From contig JAAYTZ010000105.1 in assembly GCA_012517965.1 (NCBI GenBank), forward strand, positions 1 through 46,807: 46,807 nucleotides of DNA. The letters run 5' to 3'. This DNA is from Propionibacterium sp. (GTDB lineage Bacteria; Actinomycetota; Actinomycetes; Propionibacteriales; Propionibacteriaceae). Below, piece by piece: positions 10,031-21,736 of the stretch (positions are counted from its first letter, which is position 1; every line of letters starts with the position of its first letter). The translations under genes were made by a program, and so were the position numbers. The notes under the pieces were generated by a model. That model searched no databases and was not told the origin of the DNA. It was given only the letters and a program-made list of their open reading frames with translations.

Positions 10031-10036
10031 AGTGTA
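10031..10036 (-). promoter_or_regulatory. -10 element (TACACT) with a short leader for the unknown gene at 9233-10003
   Basis: TACACT lies 27 bases upstream of an ATG that has a good Shine-Dalgarno. It is a leadered promoter candidate; the -35 is not obvious. Confidence 0.35.
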
Positions 10037-10040
10037 GGGG

Positions 10041-10071
10041 CCGGCACGCCCGGCCCGCAGCGTCGTGCCGG
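10041..10071 (-). terminator. Hairpin after sufT, likely end of the suf operon
   Basis: CCGGCACG / CGTGCCGG inverted repeat with a 15-base loop, starting about 25 bases after the sufT stop. There is no T-run. It lies inside the promoter region of the next gene, so it may be a compact boundary. Confidence 0.4.
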
Positions 10072-10095
10072 GCCGGACGCCGATCGTCCGGTCCT

Positions 10096-10545
10096 CTAGA
10101 TGTTGAGGCCGAACGCCCGCAGTTGCTCGCGACCGTCCTCGGTGAGGCGGGCCGGCGTCCAGACCTCGAGCCACAGCCAGTTGACGGTGAGCGAGTTGAC
10201 GAGACCCTCGGTGGCCAACTCGGCGGAGTACTCGATGCGGTCGGTCATCGGGCAGGTCGGCGAGGTGGGCACCATGTCGACGACGACGTTCCCCTCGTCG
10301 TCGATGAAGATGTCGGCGACCATGCCGAGGTCCACGACGTTGACGCCGAGCTCGGGGTCGACGACCTCGCGGAGCGCCTCGAGGACGTCCTCCTGGGTCA
10401 CCTCCAGCCGCGTGGCCTCGCCTCCCGGCAGGGCGTCCCGGACGAGGTCCGAGGGACGCGGGTCGTCGTCGTCCAGCGCCGTGCGCACGGGTCCGCCCGC
10501 GCGGGGGAAGCCGGGCAGGCCGCCCTGGGGGTAGTCAGTGGTCAT
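10096..10545 (-). CDS. sufT: SufT, iron-sulfur assembly factor of the MIP18/DUF59 family
   Basis: 149 residues. The DUF59 core reads VTQEDVLEALREVVDPELGVNVVDLGMV (about residues 47-75) and continues through VVVDMVPTSPTCPMTDRIE, where the conserved Cys of the TSPTCP motif lies. The end is the characteristic WTPARLTEDGREQLRAFGLNI. SufT proteins assist maturation of Fe-S proteins, especially under high demand. The ATG at 10543-10545 has a near-perfect Shine-Dalgarno (AAGGAGG), and the start overlaps the 3' end of sufU by 11 bases. It is the last gene of the seven-gene suf operon. Confidence 0.93.
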   Translation of the reverse strand: MTTDYPQGGLPGFPRAGGPVRTALDDDDPRPSDLVRDALPGGEATRLEVTQEDVLEALREVVDPELGVNVVDLGMVADIFIDDEGNVVVDMVPTSPTCPMTDRIEYSAELATEGLVNSLTVNWLWLEVWTPARLTEDGREQLRAFGLNI

Positions 10546-11014
10546 GTCGGGCCTCCTTGGTCTGGCTCGGCTCGCCTGCGGAGCCGAGGGCACGGGCGGT
10601 GGCGTCCTTCCAGGCCTCCCAGCCCAGCAGAGCGCACTTCACGCGGGCGGGGAACTTGGCGACCCCGACGAAGGCCACGCCGTCCTCCAGGACGTCCTCG
10701 TCCGGTTCGGCCTCGCCGCGGCTGTGCATCAGCGCGTGGAACGCGTCGTAGACCGTCAGCGCCTCCCCGACGGTCTTCCCGATCACGAGATCCGTCATCA
10801 CCGACGTCGACGCCTGCGAGATCGAGCAGCCGATCGCGTCGTAGGACACGTCCGCGATCCGGTCGCCCTCCAGGTGGACGCGCAGCAGGATCTCGTCGCC
10901 GCACGACGGGTTCACGTGGGTGACCTCGGCTTCGTAGGGGTCGCGCAGGCCGGCGTGATGCTTCGCCTTGTAGTGGTCCAGGATGATCTCCTGGTACATC
11001 GCCTCGACGCTCAC
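10535..11014 (-). CDS. sufU: SufU, zinc-dependent sulfurtransferase partner of SufS
   Basis: 159 residues from a GTG at 11012-11014 that overlaps the sufS stop (GTGA) and has GGAGGG just upstream. The zinc ligands expected for SufU are all visible: Cys38 and Asp40 (NPSCGD), Cys63 (AIGCSISQAS) and Cys127 (ARVKCALLGW). The region between the second and third cysteines carries the SufU insertion that separates it from IscU. SufU accepts persulfide sulfur from SufS and passes it to the SufBCD scaffold. The C-terminus (EPSQTKEARHDH) runs into the sufT start. Confidence 0.95.
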   Translation of the reverse strand: MSVEAMYQEIILDHYKAKHHAGLRDPYEAEVTHVNPSCGDEILLRVHLEGDRIADVSYDAIGCSISQASTSVMTDLVIGKTVGEALTVYDAFHALMHSRGEAEPDEDVLEDGVAFVGVAKFPARVKCALLGWEAWKDATARALGSAGEPSQTKEARHDH

Positions 11015-12388
11015 AGCTTCCCTCCGAAGAAGTCGCGGGTGTAGATCAGGGCGTCGGCGAGGCGGTCGATCTCGGCCGGCGTCGTGTACAGGTAGAAGGA
11101 CGCCCGGGTGCTGCTCGCCACCCGGAACCGCTTGTGCAGCGGGCGGGCGCAGTGGTGGCCGCCGCGGACGGCGATCCCGCGCGCGTCCAGGAACTGCATC
11201 ACGTCGTGCGGGTGGACCTCGAGGCCGTCCCGGGTGGCCAGGGTGAAGGACACGGCCCCGCCCCGGTCGACGGGCTGGGTCGGCCCCAGGATGCGCAAGC
11301 CCTCGATCGCGGTCAGCCGCTCCAGGGCGTGGGTCGTGATCGCGTGCTCGTGGGCGGCGACGTTCGCCATCCCCAGACCGGACAGGTAGTCGACGGCAAC
11401 CCCGAGGCCGACCGCCTGCGCGATCGGCGGCGTCCCCGCCTCGAAGCGCGCCGGCGGTGCCGCGTAGGTCGACCCCTCCATCTCGACGATCTCGATCATC
11501 TCCCCGCCGCCGAGGAACGGCGGCAGCTGCTCGAGCAGGTCGTACCGGCCCCACAGCACCCCGATCCCGGTGGGGCCCAGCAGTTTGTGCCCGGTGAACG
11601 CCACCAGGTCGGCGCCCAGCGCGTGGACGTCGGTGGGAAGCTGCGGGACAGCCTGGGAGGCGTCCGCGACCAGCACGGCGCCCACGGCATGCGCCCGGGC
11701 AGCCAGGGCCGCGATCGGGTTGACGGTGCCCAGGACGTTCGAGACCCAGGTGGCGGTCACGATCTTCGTGCGTTCGTTGACCAGGCCCTCGGCGTCCGCC
11801 CGGTCGAGATCGAGGCGGCCGTCGTCGGTCACGTCGAACCAGCGCAGCGTCGCGCCGGTGCGCTGACAGAGCAACTGCCAGGGCACGATGTTGCTGTGGT
11901 GCTCCATGATCGTGGTCACCACCTCGTCGCCGGGCCCCAACCGGAGGTGTTGGCCCAGCGTGTGGGCGCACAGGTTGAGGGCCTCGGAGGCGTTCTTCGT
12001 GAACACGATCTCCTCGGTGCGGCCCCCGACGAACCCGGCCACCTTCGCGCGGCCGCCCTCGAAGGCCTCGGTGGCCTCGGCGCCGAGCAGGTGCATGGCC
12101 CGCGCCACGTTCGCGTTGTGCTGGAGATAGTGCTGCGCGATGGCGCGCACCACCGGCGTCGGCTTCTGCGCGGTGTTGGCCGAGTCGAGGTAGGTGAGCG
12201 GCCAGTCGCCGACCGTGCGGCCCAGAACCGGGAAGTCGGGGCGCACCCGGTCGGCCAGCCAGAACGGCCCGGACGCCGCCGGCGCCGCCTCCCCGGTCTC
12301 CGGCGACTCGGCGGACGGCAGTTCGTCGCCGGTCGGCGGGTGGTCCTCGGTGTCCTCCGCGGGCCAAGGCGCCCGGAGGTCGGCCCGG

Positions 12389-12396
<8 letters not shown>
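11011..12396 (-). CDS. sufS: SufS, group II cysteine desulfurase
   Basis: 461 residues, a PLP enzyme that removes sulfur from cysteine for Fe-S cluster assembly. The PLP-binding lysine lies in VAFTGHKLLGPTG and the persulfide-forming cysteine in VRGGHHCARPLHKRF. Other family marks are YLDSANTAQKP, TTIMEHHSNIVPW and ARFEAGTPPIAQAVG. The first ~45 residues form a Pro/Glu/Asp-rich extension (EDTEDHPPTGDELPSAESPE) not needed for catalysis and probably disordered; an internal start is possible but not obvious. The gene overlaps sufC by 8 bases upstream and sufU by 4 bases downstream, indicating tight coupling. Confidence 0.95.
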
Positions 12397-13147
<751 letters not shown>

Positions 13148-13151
13148 GGGC

Positions 13152-14339
13152 TCAGGACTCCTTGATCGGGTGGACGGGGGCGGCGAGGTCGGTCTCGCCG
13201 GTGCGAGGGGCGACCGAGCGGGCCAGTTCGGCCCGGACGGCGTCCAGGAGGTGCTCCTCCAGGGCCGGGACGCCGATGCGGCGCAGGATGTCGACGAAGA
13301 AGCCCTCGACGACCAGCCGCTTGGCCTCGCCGGCCGGGATGCCGCGGCTCATCAGGTAGAACAGCTGCTCGTCGTCGAACCGGCCGGTCGTGGAGCTGTG
13401 ACCGGCGCCGGCGATCTCGCCGGTCTCGATCTCCAGGTTCGGCACTGAGTCGGCGATGCAGCCGTCGGTGAGCAGCAGGTTGCGGTTCTGCTCGTAGGTG
13501 GTGATGCCCTCGGCGTCCTTGCGGATGAGGACGTCCCCGATCCACACGGAACGGGCCCCCTGGCCCTGCAGGGCGCCGCGATAGTCGACCTGCGAGGCGG
13601 TGTGCGGCTCGTTGTGGTCGACGAACAGCCGGTGCTCCAGGTGCTGGCCGGCGTCCGCGAAGTACAGGCCGTACTGTTCGAGCGTGCCGCCGGGGCCGTC
13701 GAAGCGCGCGGTGCCGGCGAGCCGGACCACCCCGCCGCCCAGGCTGACCTCGACGGTGCGGACGCGGGCGTCGCGGCCCACCAGCACCGAGGTCTGCCCG
13801 GCGTGCAGCGCGTCGTCGGCCCAGTCCTGGACGCTGACGAAGTTGACGGACGCCCCCTCGCCCGCGAGCACCTCGGTCTTGGCCCCGTAGACGGCCGAGC
13901 CCTCGTGGCGGACCACGATCGTCGCGGCGGCGTGTCGGCCCACCCGGAACAGCAGGTTCCCCCAGGCGCGCTCCCCCGCCCCGCGCAGCACGAGCACGAT
14001 CGGCTCGGCGAGCTCGACGCCGTCGGGCACCTCGATGAGGCGGGCGGTCCCGGCGTGGGCGGCGGCGAGGGCCGCCACCCGGTCGACCGGCGCGGACGCC
14101 GCGAGCGCGCGGGCCTCGGCGGGCGCGAGCGTCCGGGTCTGGACGCCGGCCGGCAGCTGCTCCGCGACGGGCAGCGGGGCGCCCGGGGCGTCCTCGAACA
14201 GGGGCTGCAGCCGCCGGACCGGGCTGAACCGCCACACCTCCTCGCGCCCGGTGGGTGTGGGATGGTCGGCGACCGCCCAACTGGGGGTCGGGTGGAGGTG
14301 GGAGGAGACCGCGGGGGCGGCGTCCAGCATCGTGGTCAT
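13152..14339 (-). CDS. sufD: SufD, Fe-S scaffold subunit
   Basis: 395 residues, the usual size. The C-terminal beta-helix core is recognisable: [68 protein letters not shown] and AKRLVVEGFF. The conserved [22 protein letters not shown] block is shared with SufB and marks the family; the His in it takes part in cluster formation at the SufB-SufD interface. The N-terminal part is less conserved, with a W-RFSP motif at the start of the domain. It lies 31 bases after sufB in the operon. Confidence 0.95.
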   Translation of the reverse strand: MTTMLDAAPAVSSHLHPTPSWAVADHPTPTGREEVWRFSPVRRLQPLFEDAPGAPLPVAEQLPAGVQTRTLAPAEARALAASAPVDRVAALAAAHAGTARLIEVPDGVELAEPIVLVLRGAGERAWGNLLFRVGRHAAATIVVRHEGSAVYGAKTEVLAGEGASVNFVSVQDWADDALHAGQTSVLVGRDARVRTVEVSLGGGVVRLAGTARFDGPGGTLEQYGLYFADAGQHLEHRLFVDHNEPHTASQVDYRGALQGQGARSVWIGDVLIRKDAEGITTYEQNRNLLLTDGCIADSVPNLEIETGEIAGAGHSSTTGRFDDEQLFYLMSRGIPAGEAKRLVVEGFFVDILRRIGVPALEEHLLDAVRAELARSVAPRTGETDLAAPVHPIKES

Positions 14340-14370
14340 CGAGAGGGTCTCTTTCGTCGCGGCAGCCCGG

Positions 14371-15807
14371 TCAGCCGACCGAGCCCTCCATCTGCAGTTC
14401 GATCAGGCGGTTCAGTTCGAGGGCGTACTCCATGGGCAGTTCGCGCGCGATCGGCTCGATGAAGCCGCGCACGATCATGGCCATGGCCTCGTCCTCGGCG
14501 ATGCCGCGGCTCATCAGGTAGAACAGCTGGTCCTCCGACACCTTCGACACGGTCGCCTCGTGTGCCATGGAGACGTCGTCGTCGCGAATGTCGTTGTAGG
14601 GGTAGGTGTCGGAGCGGCTGATCGAGTCGACCAGCAGGGCGTCGCACTTGACCGAACTGGCCGAGTGGTGCGCCCCCTCGTTGACCTGCACGAGGCCGCG
14701 GTAGGACGAGCGCCCCCCGTTGCGGGCGACCGACTTGCTCACGATGGACGAGGACGTGTGGGGAGCCGCGTGCACCATCTTGGAGCCGGTGTCCTGGTGC
14801 TGCCCGGCCGCCGCGAACGCGATCGACAGGGTCTCGCCGCGGGCGTGCTCGCCGAGCAGCCACACCGCCGGGTACTTCATGGTGACCTTCGACCCGATGT
14901 TGCCGTCGATCCACTCCATCGTCGCGCCCGCCTCGCAGGCGGCCCGCTTGGTGACCAGGTTGTACACGTTGGTCGACCAGTTCTGGATCGTCGTGTACCG
15001 GACGCGTGCGCCCTTCTTCACCACGATCTCGACGACGGCCGAGTGCAGCGAGTCCGACTTGTAGATGGGGGCGGTGCAGCCCTCGACGTAGTGCACGTAG
15101 CTGTCCTCGTCGGCGATGATCAGCGTGCGCTCGAACTGGCCCATGTTCTCGGTGTTGATCCGGAAGTAGGCCTGCAGCGGGATCGTGACGTGGACACCCT
15201 TCGGCACGTAGATGAACGAGCCGCCGGACCACACGGCGGTGTTGAGCGCCGAGAACTTGTTGTCGCCGGACGGGATCACGGTGCCGAAGTACTGCTGGAA
15301 CAGCTCGGGGTGCTCGCGCAGGCCCGAGTCGGTGTCGAGGAAGATCACGCCCTGGCGTTCGAGTTCCTCGTTGATCTTGTGGTAGACGACCTCCGACTCG
15401 TACTGGGCCGCGACACCGGCGACGAGCCGCGCCTTCTCGGCCTCGGGGATGCCGAGCCGGTCGTAGGTGTTCTTGATGTCCTCCGGCAGGTCCTCCCACG
15501 TCTGGGCCTGCTTCTCGGTCGACTTGACGAAGTACTTGATGTTGTCGAAGTCGATGTCGGAGAGGTCGGCGCCCCAGGTCGGCATCGGCTTGCGCTCGAA
15601 CAGCTGCAGGGCGCGCAGGCGCCGCTGCAGCATCCATTCCGGCTCGTTCTTCCGGGCGGAGATGTCGCGCACCACGGCCTCGTTGAGGCCGCGCCGGGCG
15701 GACGCCCCCGCGACGTCGGTGTCGTGCCAGCCGTAGCGGTAGGTCCCGAGCGCCTCCAGGTGCTCGGTCTGGGTCGCACCGGTGCCCGGCGCCTGGGTGG
15801 ACGTCAT
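14371..15807 (-). CDS. sufB: SufB, Fe-S scaffold subunit
   Basis: 478 residues from an ATG at 15805-15807, preceded by AAAGGAAG. Typical SufB landmarks are [86 protein letters not shown] and [19 protein letters not shown]. The Cys in EGCTAP is the conserved residue implicated in cluster building. The start overlaps the sufR stop (ATGA), so SufB translation is coupled to its regulator. Confidence 0.96.
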   Translation of the reverse strand: MTSTQAPGTGATQTEHLEALGTYRYGWHDTDVAGASARRGLNEAVVRDISARKNEPEWMLQRRLRALQLFERKPMPTWGADLSDIDFDNIKYFVKSTEKQAQTWEDLPEDIKNTYDRLGIPEAEKARLVAGVAAQYESEVVYHKINEELERQGVIFLDTDSGLREHPELFQQYFGTVIPSGDNKFSALNTAVWSGGSFIYVPKGVHVTIPLQAYFRINTENMGQFERTLIIADEDSYVHYVEGCTAPIYKSDSLHSAVVEIVVKKGARVRYTTIQNWSTNVYNLVTKRAACEAGATMEWIDGNIGSKVTMKYPAVWLLGEHARGETLSIAFAAAGQHQDTGSKMVHAAPHTSSSIVSKSVARNGGRSSYRGLVQVNEGAHHSASSVKCDALLVDSISRSDTYPYNDIRDDDVSMAHEATVSKVSEDQLFYLMSRGIAEDEAMAMIVRGFIEPIARELPMEYALELNRLIELQMEGSVG

Positions 15808-16517
15808 GAGGGCTTCCTTTCGTCGGTTGGCTGGAGGGGCCGTGGGAGGTGCGTGGTGCACACCTCGTCGCCCTGCGCGATCGTCGCGAGCCGCTGCACG
15901 TGGGTGCCCAGCAGCCGCGCGATGACCCGGGTCTCGGCGATGCAGATCTCGGGATGGGCCCGGGCCACGTGGGCGACCGGGCAGTGGAACTGGCACAGCT
16001 GGCGCCCGTGCGGAGCGGGCAGCAGCGCCGCCACGTAGCCGGTGTCGTTGAAGGCCTCGACGAGGCGGTCGACGCGGTCCGGGGTGGCCTCCAGCTCGGC
16101 GAAGCGGGCCCCGACCGGCGCCAGCACCTCCTCGGCGAAGTCGGCCACGGCCCCCGGGCCGAGCCGCCGGTCCAGGTAGTCGAGCGCCTGGATCGCCAGG
16201 GTGTCGTAGGCCATGTCGAAGGTCTGCCGCCCGGCGTCGGTGAGCAGGAACACCCGGGCCGGACGCCCCCGCCCGCGCGCGCCGTACACCCGCTGCTCGC
16301 GGCTGGCGAGGTGGCCGGCCTCCTCGAGGGCGGTGGTGTGGCGGCGGATCGCCGCCGCGGTCAGCCCGAGCCGCTCGGCCAGTTCGACGGCGGTGGACGG
16401 CCCGTGTTGCAGGATCGAGCGGATGACGCGGCGTCGCGTGGAGGAGTCCGCGGCGGCCCCGGGCGTCGGGCCCGGGTGCGGCGCGGCCTCGACCCCTCGC
16501 AGCCCCATGGTTGTCAC
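15804..16517 (-). CDS. sufR: SufR, Fe-S-sensing repressor of the suf operon
   Basis: 237 residues from GTG 16515-16517, or 234 from an ATG at 16506-16508. An N-terminal winged helix-turn-helix ([42 protein letters not shown]) is followed by a basic wing, [13 protein letters not shown]. The C-terminal domain holds the cluster-binding cysteines C-x3-C-x12-C (LCQFHCP then PEICIAE) plus a later Cys (GDEVCTTH). This is the DeoR/ArsR-like SufR type that represses suf when its Fe-S cluster is intact. GTG is preferred because a -10 hexamer ends 6 bases upstream and neither codon has a Shine-Dalgarno. It is the first gene of the operon, with autoregulation expected. Confidence 0.9.
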   Translation of the reverse strand: MTTMGLRGVEAAPHPGPTPGAAADSSTRRRVIRSILQHGPSTAVELAERLGLTAAAIRRHTTALEEAGHLASREQRVYGARGRGRPARVFLLTDAGRQTFDMAYDTLAIQALDYLDRRLGPGAVADFAEEVLAPVGARFAELEATPDRVDRLVEAFNDTGYVAALLPAPHGRQLCQFHCPVAHVARAHPEICIAETRVIARLLGTHVQRLATIAQGDEVCTTHLPRPLQPTDERKPS

Positions 16518-16523
16518 CGGCCC

Positions 16524-16552
16524 AGTATTTCCGAAACAAGTTCGTTGCGCAA
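16524..16552 (-). promoter_or_regulatory. suf operon promoter (TTGCGC - 17 bp - AATACT)
   Basis: On the minus strand a -35-like TTGCGC (16547-16552) and a -10-like AATACT (16524-16529) are exactly 17 bases apart. The -10 ends 6 bases before the GTG proposed for sufR, so the message would be leaderless. Confidence 0.5.
16535..16546. promoter_or_regulatory. Candidate SufR operator in the suf promoter spacer
   Basis: Imperfect palindrome AACAAGTTCGTT (outer arms AAC/GTT, inner A/T match) lying entirely between the -35 and -10 of the suf promoter. Binding there would block RNA polymerase. Assignment to SufR is inference from position. Confidence 0.35.
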
Positions 16553-16709
16553 ACTCCTCGCGGCCCGCCTTCCGGATAAGCCCGAGACGACCGACCTGGC
16601 CGATTATGGTTACCTCGACGGATTTCGGCGTTGTGCCCGTCGAGGCCGTCGGGGAGCCAACCGGCCCCTCCCCTGAGCTGGCACCTTCGAACCCAAGGAC
16701 CTCTTTCTG

Positions 16710-19229
<2,520 letters not shown>

Positions 19230-19245
19230 CCTCCTCCGCAGCGAC

Positions 19246-19282
19246 GCGAGGGCCGGCCCGGCCGCACCGGGCCGGCCCTCGC
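19246..19282 (+). terminator. Strong hairpin after the divergent pyrophosphatase gene
   Basis: Perfect 16-bp inverted repeat GCGAGGGCCGGCCCGG / CCGGGCCGGCCCTCGC with a 5-base loop, 17 bases after the stop codon. There is no T-run; GC-rich stems without a T tract are common terminators in actinobacteria. Confidence 0.75.
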
Positions 19283-19329
19283 CGTCCGCGGCCCCCGGAC
19301 GATGCTGGGGCGCCGTCCGGACGCTCCCC

Positions 19330-19335
19330 TACACT
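19330..19335 (+). promoter_or_regulatory. -10 element (TACACT) 6 bases before the ABC exporter genes
   Basis: TACACT, then 6 bases, then the GTG start. No Shine-Dalgarno is present; a leaderless start is likely. Confidence 0.55.
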
Positions 19336-19341
19336 GGCCCG

Positions 19342-20049
19342 GTGCCTGAGGCGTCCCTACTCGTCGACGACGTGCGACTGTCGCTGGGCGGCCGGCGCAT
19401 CCTGGACGGCCTGACCTTCCACGCCGCTCCCGGGGCCGTCACCGCCCTGCTGGGGCCCAACGGCGCCGGCAAGAGCACGACCATCCGCTGCTGCACCGGC
19501 CTGGTGCGCCCCGACGCCGGCCGCCTCACCGTCCTGGGCCACGCCCCCGGCAGCCCGGACGCCGCCGCGCGCGTCGGCCTCATGCCCCAGTCGACCGGCG
19601 CCTGGTCGGGCATCCGGCCCGACGAGCTGCTGCGCTACCTCGCGTCGCTGTACGCCCACCCGCACCGGCCCGAGGACCTGATCGCCGAGCTGGGGATCGG
19701 CCCCTTCGCCCGGACGCCGTACCGCCGGCTGTCCGGCGGTCAGCAGCAGCTCGTCAACCTGGCGGGGGCCCTCGTCGGCCGCCCCGAGCTGGTGTTCCTG
19801 GACGAGCCCACCGCCGGCCTCGACCCCCACGTCCGTCGGCACACCTGGTCGTTGATCCGCCGGCTCGCCGACGCCGGGGTGGCCGTCGTGCTCACCACCC
19901 ACGCGATGGACGAGGCCGCGACGCTCGCCGACCACGTGTGGCTGCTGGACGCCGGCCGCATCGTCGTCCACGGCACCGTCGCCGAGCTCACCCGCGACGC
20001 CAGCCTGGAGGACGTCTTCCTGACCCACACCGGCGGGAGGGCCGGGTGA
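19342..20049 (+). CDS. ABC transporter ATP-binding protein
   Basis: 235 residues. Walker A is GPNGAGKST (38-46), the Q-loop lies in GLMPQSTGAWSG, the signature is LSGGQQQLVNLAGAL, Walker B is LVFLDEPTAGLDP and the switch His lies in VLTTHAMDEA. It resembles ATPases of two-component ABC-2 exporters (DrrA/CcmA-like). It is coupled to the following permease gene by a GTGA overlap. In other actinobacteria an ABC pair occupies the same place between suf and ctaA/ctaB; its substrate is not established, and a link to heme or oxidase assembly is only suggested by position. Confidence 0.9.
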   Translation: MPEASLLVDDVRLSLGGRRILDGLTFHAAPGAVTALLGPNGAGKSTTIRCCTGLVRPDAGRLTVLGHAPGSPDAAARVGLMPQSTGAWSGIRPDELLRYLASLYAHPHRPEDLIAELGIGPFARTPYRRLSGGQQQLVNLAGALVGRPELVFLDEPTAGLDPHVRRHTWSLIRRLADAGVAVVLTTHAMDEAATLADHVWLLDAGRIVVHGTVAELTRDASLEDVFLTHTGGRAG

Positions 20050-20807
20050 GCCTCGACCTGTCCCCCCGCGCCGCCGCCGCCCCCCGCCCGGCGCGGCTGC
20101 TCCACCACGCCCGCGTCGAGGTCGGGCTGCAACTCCGCAACGGCGAGCAGTTGTTGCTGGCCCTGGTGATCCCCGTGGGCCTGCTGGTCGCCGGGCTGCT
20201 CTGGGGCCGTCCGCTGGGCGTCGACCCCGTCGCCTACCCCGCGTCGATCCTGGCGCTCGCGGTGTGGTCGACCTCCTTCACGTCGCTGGCCATCACCACC
20301 GGCTTCGAGCGGCGCTACGGGGTGCTGGAGCGGTTGATCGCCACCCCGCTGTCGCGCGCCGATCTGGTGATCGGGAAGGCCCTGGCCACCGCGGCCGTGG
20401 CGGCCGGCCAGGTGACGCTCCTGGCCGCGGTCGCCGCCGGTCTGGGCTGGCGGCCGGCGCCCACGGCGTCCGGCACGCTGGTGGCCGTGGCCGCCGCGCT
20501 GCTGGCCTCCGGGTGCTTCGCCGCGCTGGCGCTCGCCCTGGCCGGACGCCTGGAGGCGACCGTGACCCTGGGGCTGGTGAACCTGATCTACCTGGCCGGG
20601 GCCGCCGGCGGCGGCCTGGTGCTGCCCGTGGCCGCCTACCCGGAGGCCGCCCGCCTTCCGGTGTCCCTCCTCCCGACGGCCGCGCTCGGCGAGTCGCTGC
20701 GCTCCTGGGCGTCCGGCGGCGTCGAACCGGGGGCCCTCGGCGTCCTCGGCTGCTGGCTCGTCCTCGCCCTGCTCGTCGCCCGGAAGGCGTTCCGATGGAC
20801 CGCGTGA
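20046..20807 (+). CDS. ABC-2 type permease
   Basis: 253 residues with six predicted membrane helices, beginning after a cytoplasmic N-terminus of about 35 residues. Landmarks of ABC-2 permeases are the conserved RYGVLERLIATPLSRADLVIGKAL loop (EXE-like coupling region) and LALALAGRLEATVTLGLVNLIYL. The GTG start overlaps the ATPase stop, and the 3' end overlaps ctaA by 13 bases. The three genes therefore form one transcription unit. It probably works with the preceding ATPase as an exporter of unknown substrate. Confidence 0.88.
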   Translation: MSLDLSPRAAAAPRPARLLHHARVEVGLQLRNGEQLLLALVIPVGLLVAGLLWGRPLGVDPVAYPASILALAVWSTSFTSLAITTGFERRYGVLERLIATPLSRADLVIGKALATAAVAAGQVTLLAAVAAGLGWRPAPTASGTLVAVAAALLASGCFAALALALAGRLEATVTLGLVNLIYLAGAAGGGLVLPVAAYPEAARLPVSLLPTAALGESLRSWASGGVEPGALGVLGCWLVLALLVARKAFRWTA

Positions 20808-21736
20808 CCTCCGACCGCGCGCTGCGCCGCTGGGCGTGGGCGTCCCTGCTCGCCAACATGGCGATCATCTGGACGGGGGCGCTGGTGCGGCTCACCAAGT
20901 CGGGGCTGGGGTGTCCCACCTGGCCCGAGTGTCAGGCCGGTTCCTACGTGCCGGTGCCCGAGCAGGGCGTCCACGGGCTGATCGAGTTCGGGAACCGGCT
21001 GCTGACGTTCGTGCTGGTGGGGGTCGCCCTCGGCATGGCCCTGGCGGCCCGGCGCGCCGTGGCGGACGGCCGGCAGCCCCGCCGGCTGCTGGCCCTGGCG
21101 GTGGTCGTCGGTCTCGGCATCGTGGCGCAGGCGGTCGTCGGCGGCGTCTCGGTGCTCACCCAGCTGAACCCGTGGGTCGTGGGCCTGCACATGGCGGCCT
21201 CGGTCGTGCTGATCCTGGTGTGTGTGGAGCTGGTCCACCTCACCCACGGGCTGCCGCGCCTGGAGGTCACCGCCCCCCAGCGCGCCCTGGCGAGCGCCGT
21301 CTTCTGGCTGGGGATGGTGATCGTCGTGCTGGGCGTGGTGGTCACCGGCGCCGGACCCAACGCGGGCGACGGCGCCGCCACCCGCAACGGGCTGTCGCTG
21401 GAGTGGACGGCCAAGGTGCACGCGTGGGCCGTCTGGGTCGTGGTCGCCCTGACCGCGCTCGGCGTCTGGCGCTCCGCGGGGTCGGCGCGCCTGCGGCGCC
21501 TCTTCGTCGCGGTGCTGGCCGTCGAGATGCTCCAGGGGGTGATCGGGTACGTGCAGTACTTCGCCCACCTGCCGGTCGCGCTGGTGTTCGCCCACATGGT
21601 CGGCACGACGCTGTTCGTCGCGGCAGTGGGTCACCTGTGGCTGTCGACCCGCCGGCCGCGGCCTCCGGCCGTCCGGGGTGGGGCTCAGAAGAGCAGCGGG
21701 TCGAGCGCGGCCGCCACGGCCACGAGGGCCAGGTAG
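20795..21736 (+). CDS. ctaA: CtaA/COX15-family heme A synthase
   Basis: 313 residues with about eight membrane helices. The N-terminal helix ends in TGALVRLTKSGLGCPTWPEC, the hallmark with its cysteine pair, followed by HGLIEFGNRLLTFVL. Later histidines sit in VVGLHMAAS, TAKVHAWAVW and ALVFAHMVGTT, consistent with heme ligands of the two pseudo-symmetric halves. The enzyme oxidises the methyl group of heme O to heme A for aa3-type oxidases. The ATG at 20795 has GGAAGG upstream and lies inside the permease gene. The last ~30 residues (RGGAQKSSGSSAAATATRAR) look non-conserved and overlap the convergent ctaB gene by 52 bases. Confidence 0.9.
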   Translation: MDRVTSDRALRRWAWASLLANMAIIWTGALVRLTKSGLGCPTWPECQAGSYVPVPEQGVHGLIEFGNRLLTFVLVGVALGMALAARRAVADGRQPRRLLALAVVVGLGIVAQAVVGGVSVLTQLNPWVVGLHMAASVVLILVCVELVHLTHGLPRLEVTAPQRALASAVFWLGMVIVVLGVVVTGAGPNAGDGAATRNGLSLEWTAKVHAWAVWVVVALTALGVWRSAGSARLRRLFVAVLAVEMLQGVIGYVQYFAHLPVALVFAHMVGTTLFVAAVGHLWLSTRRPRPPAVRGGAQKSSGSSAAATATRAR

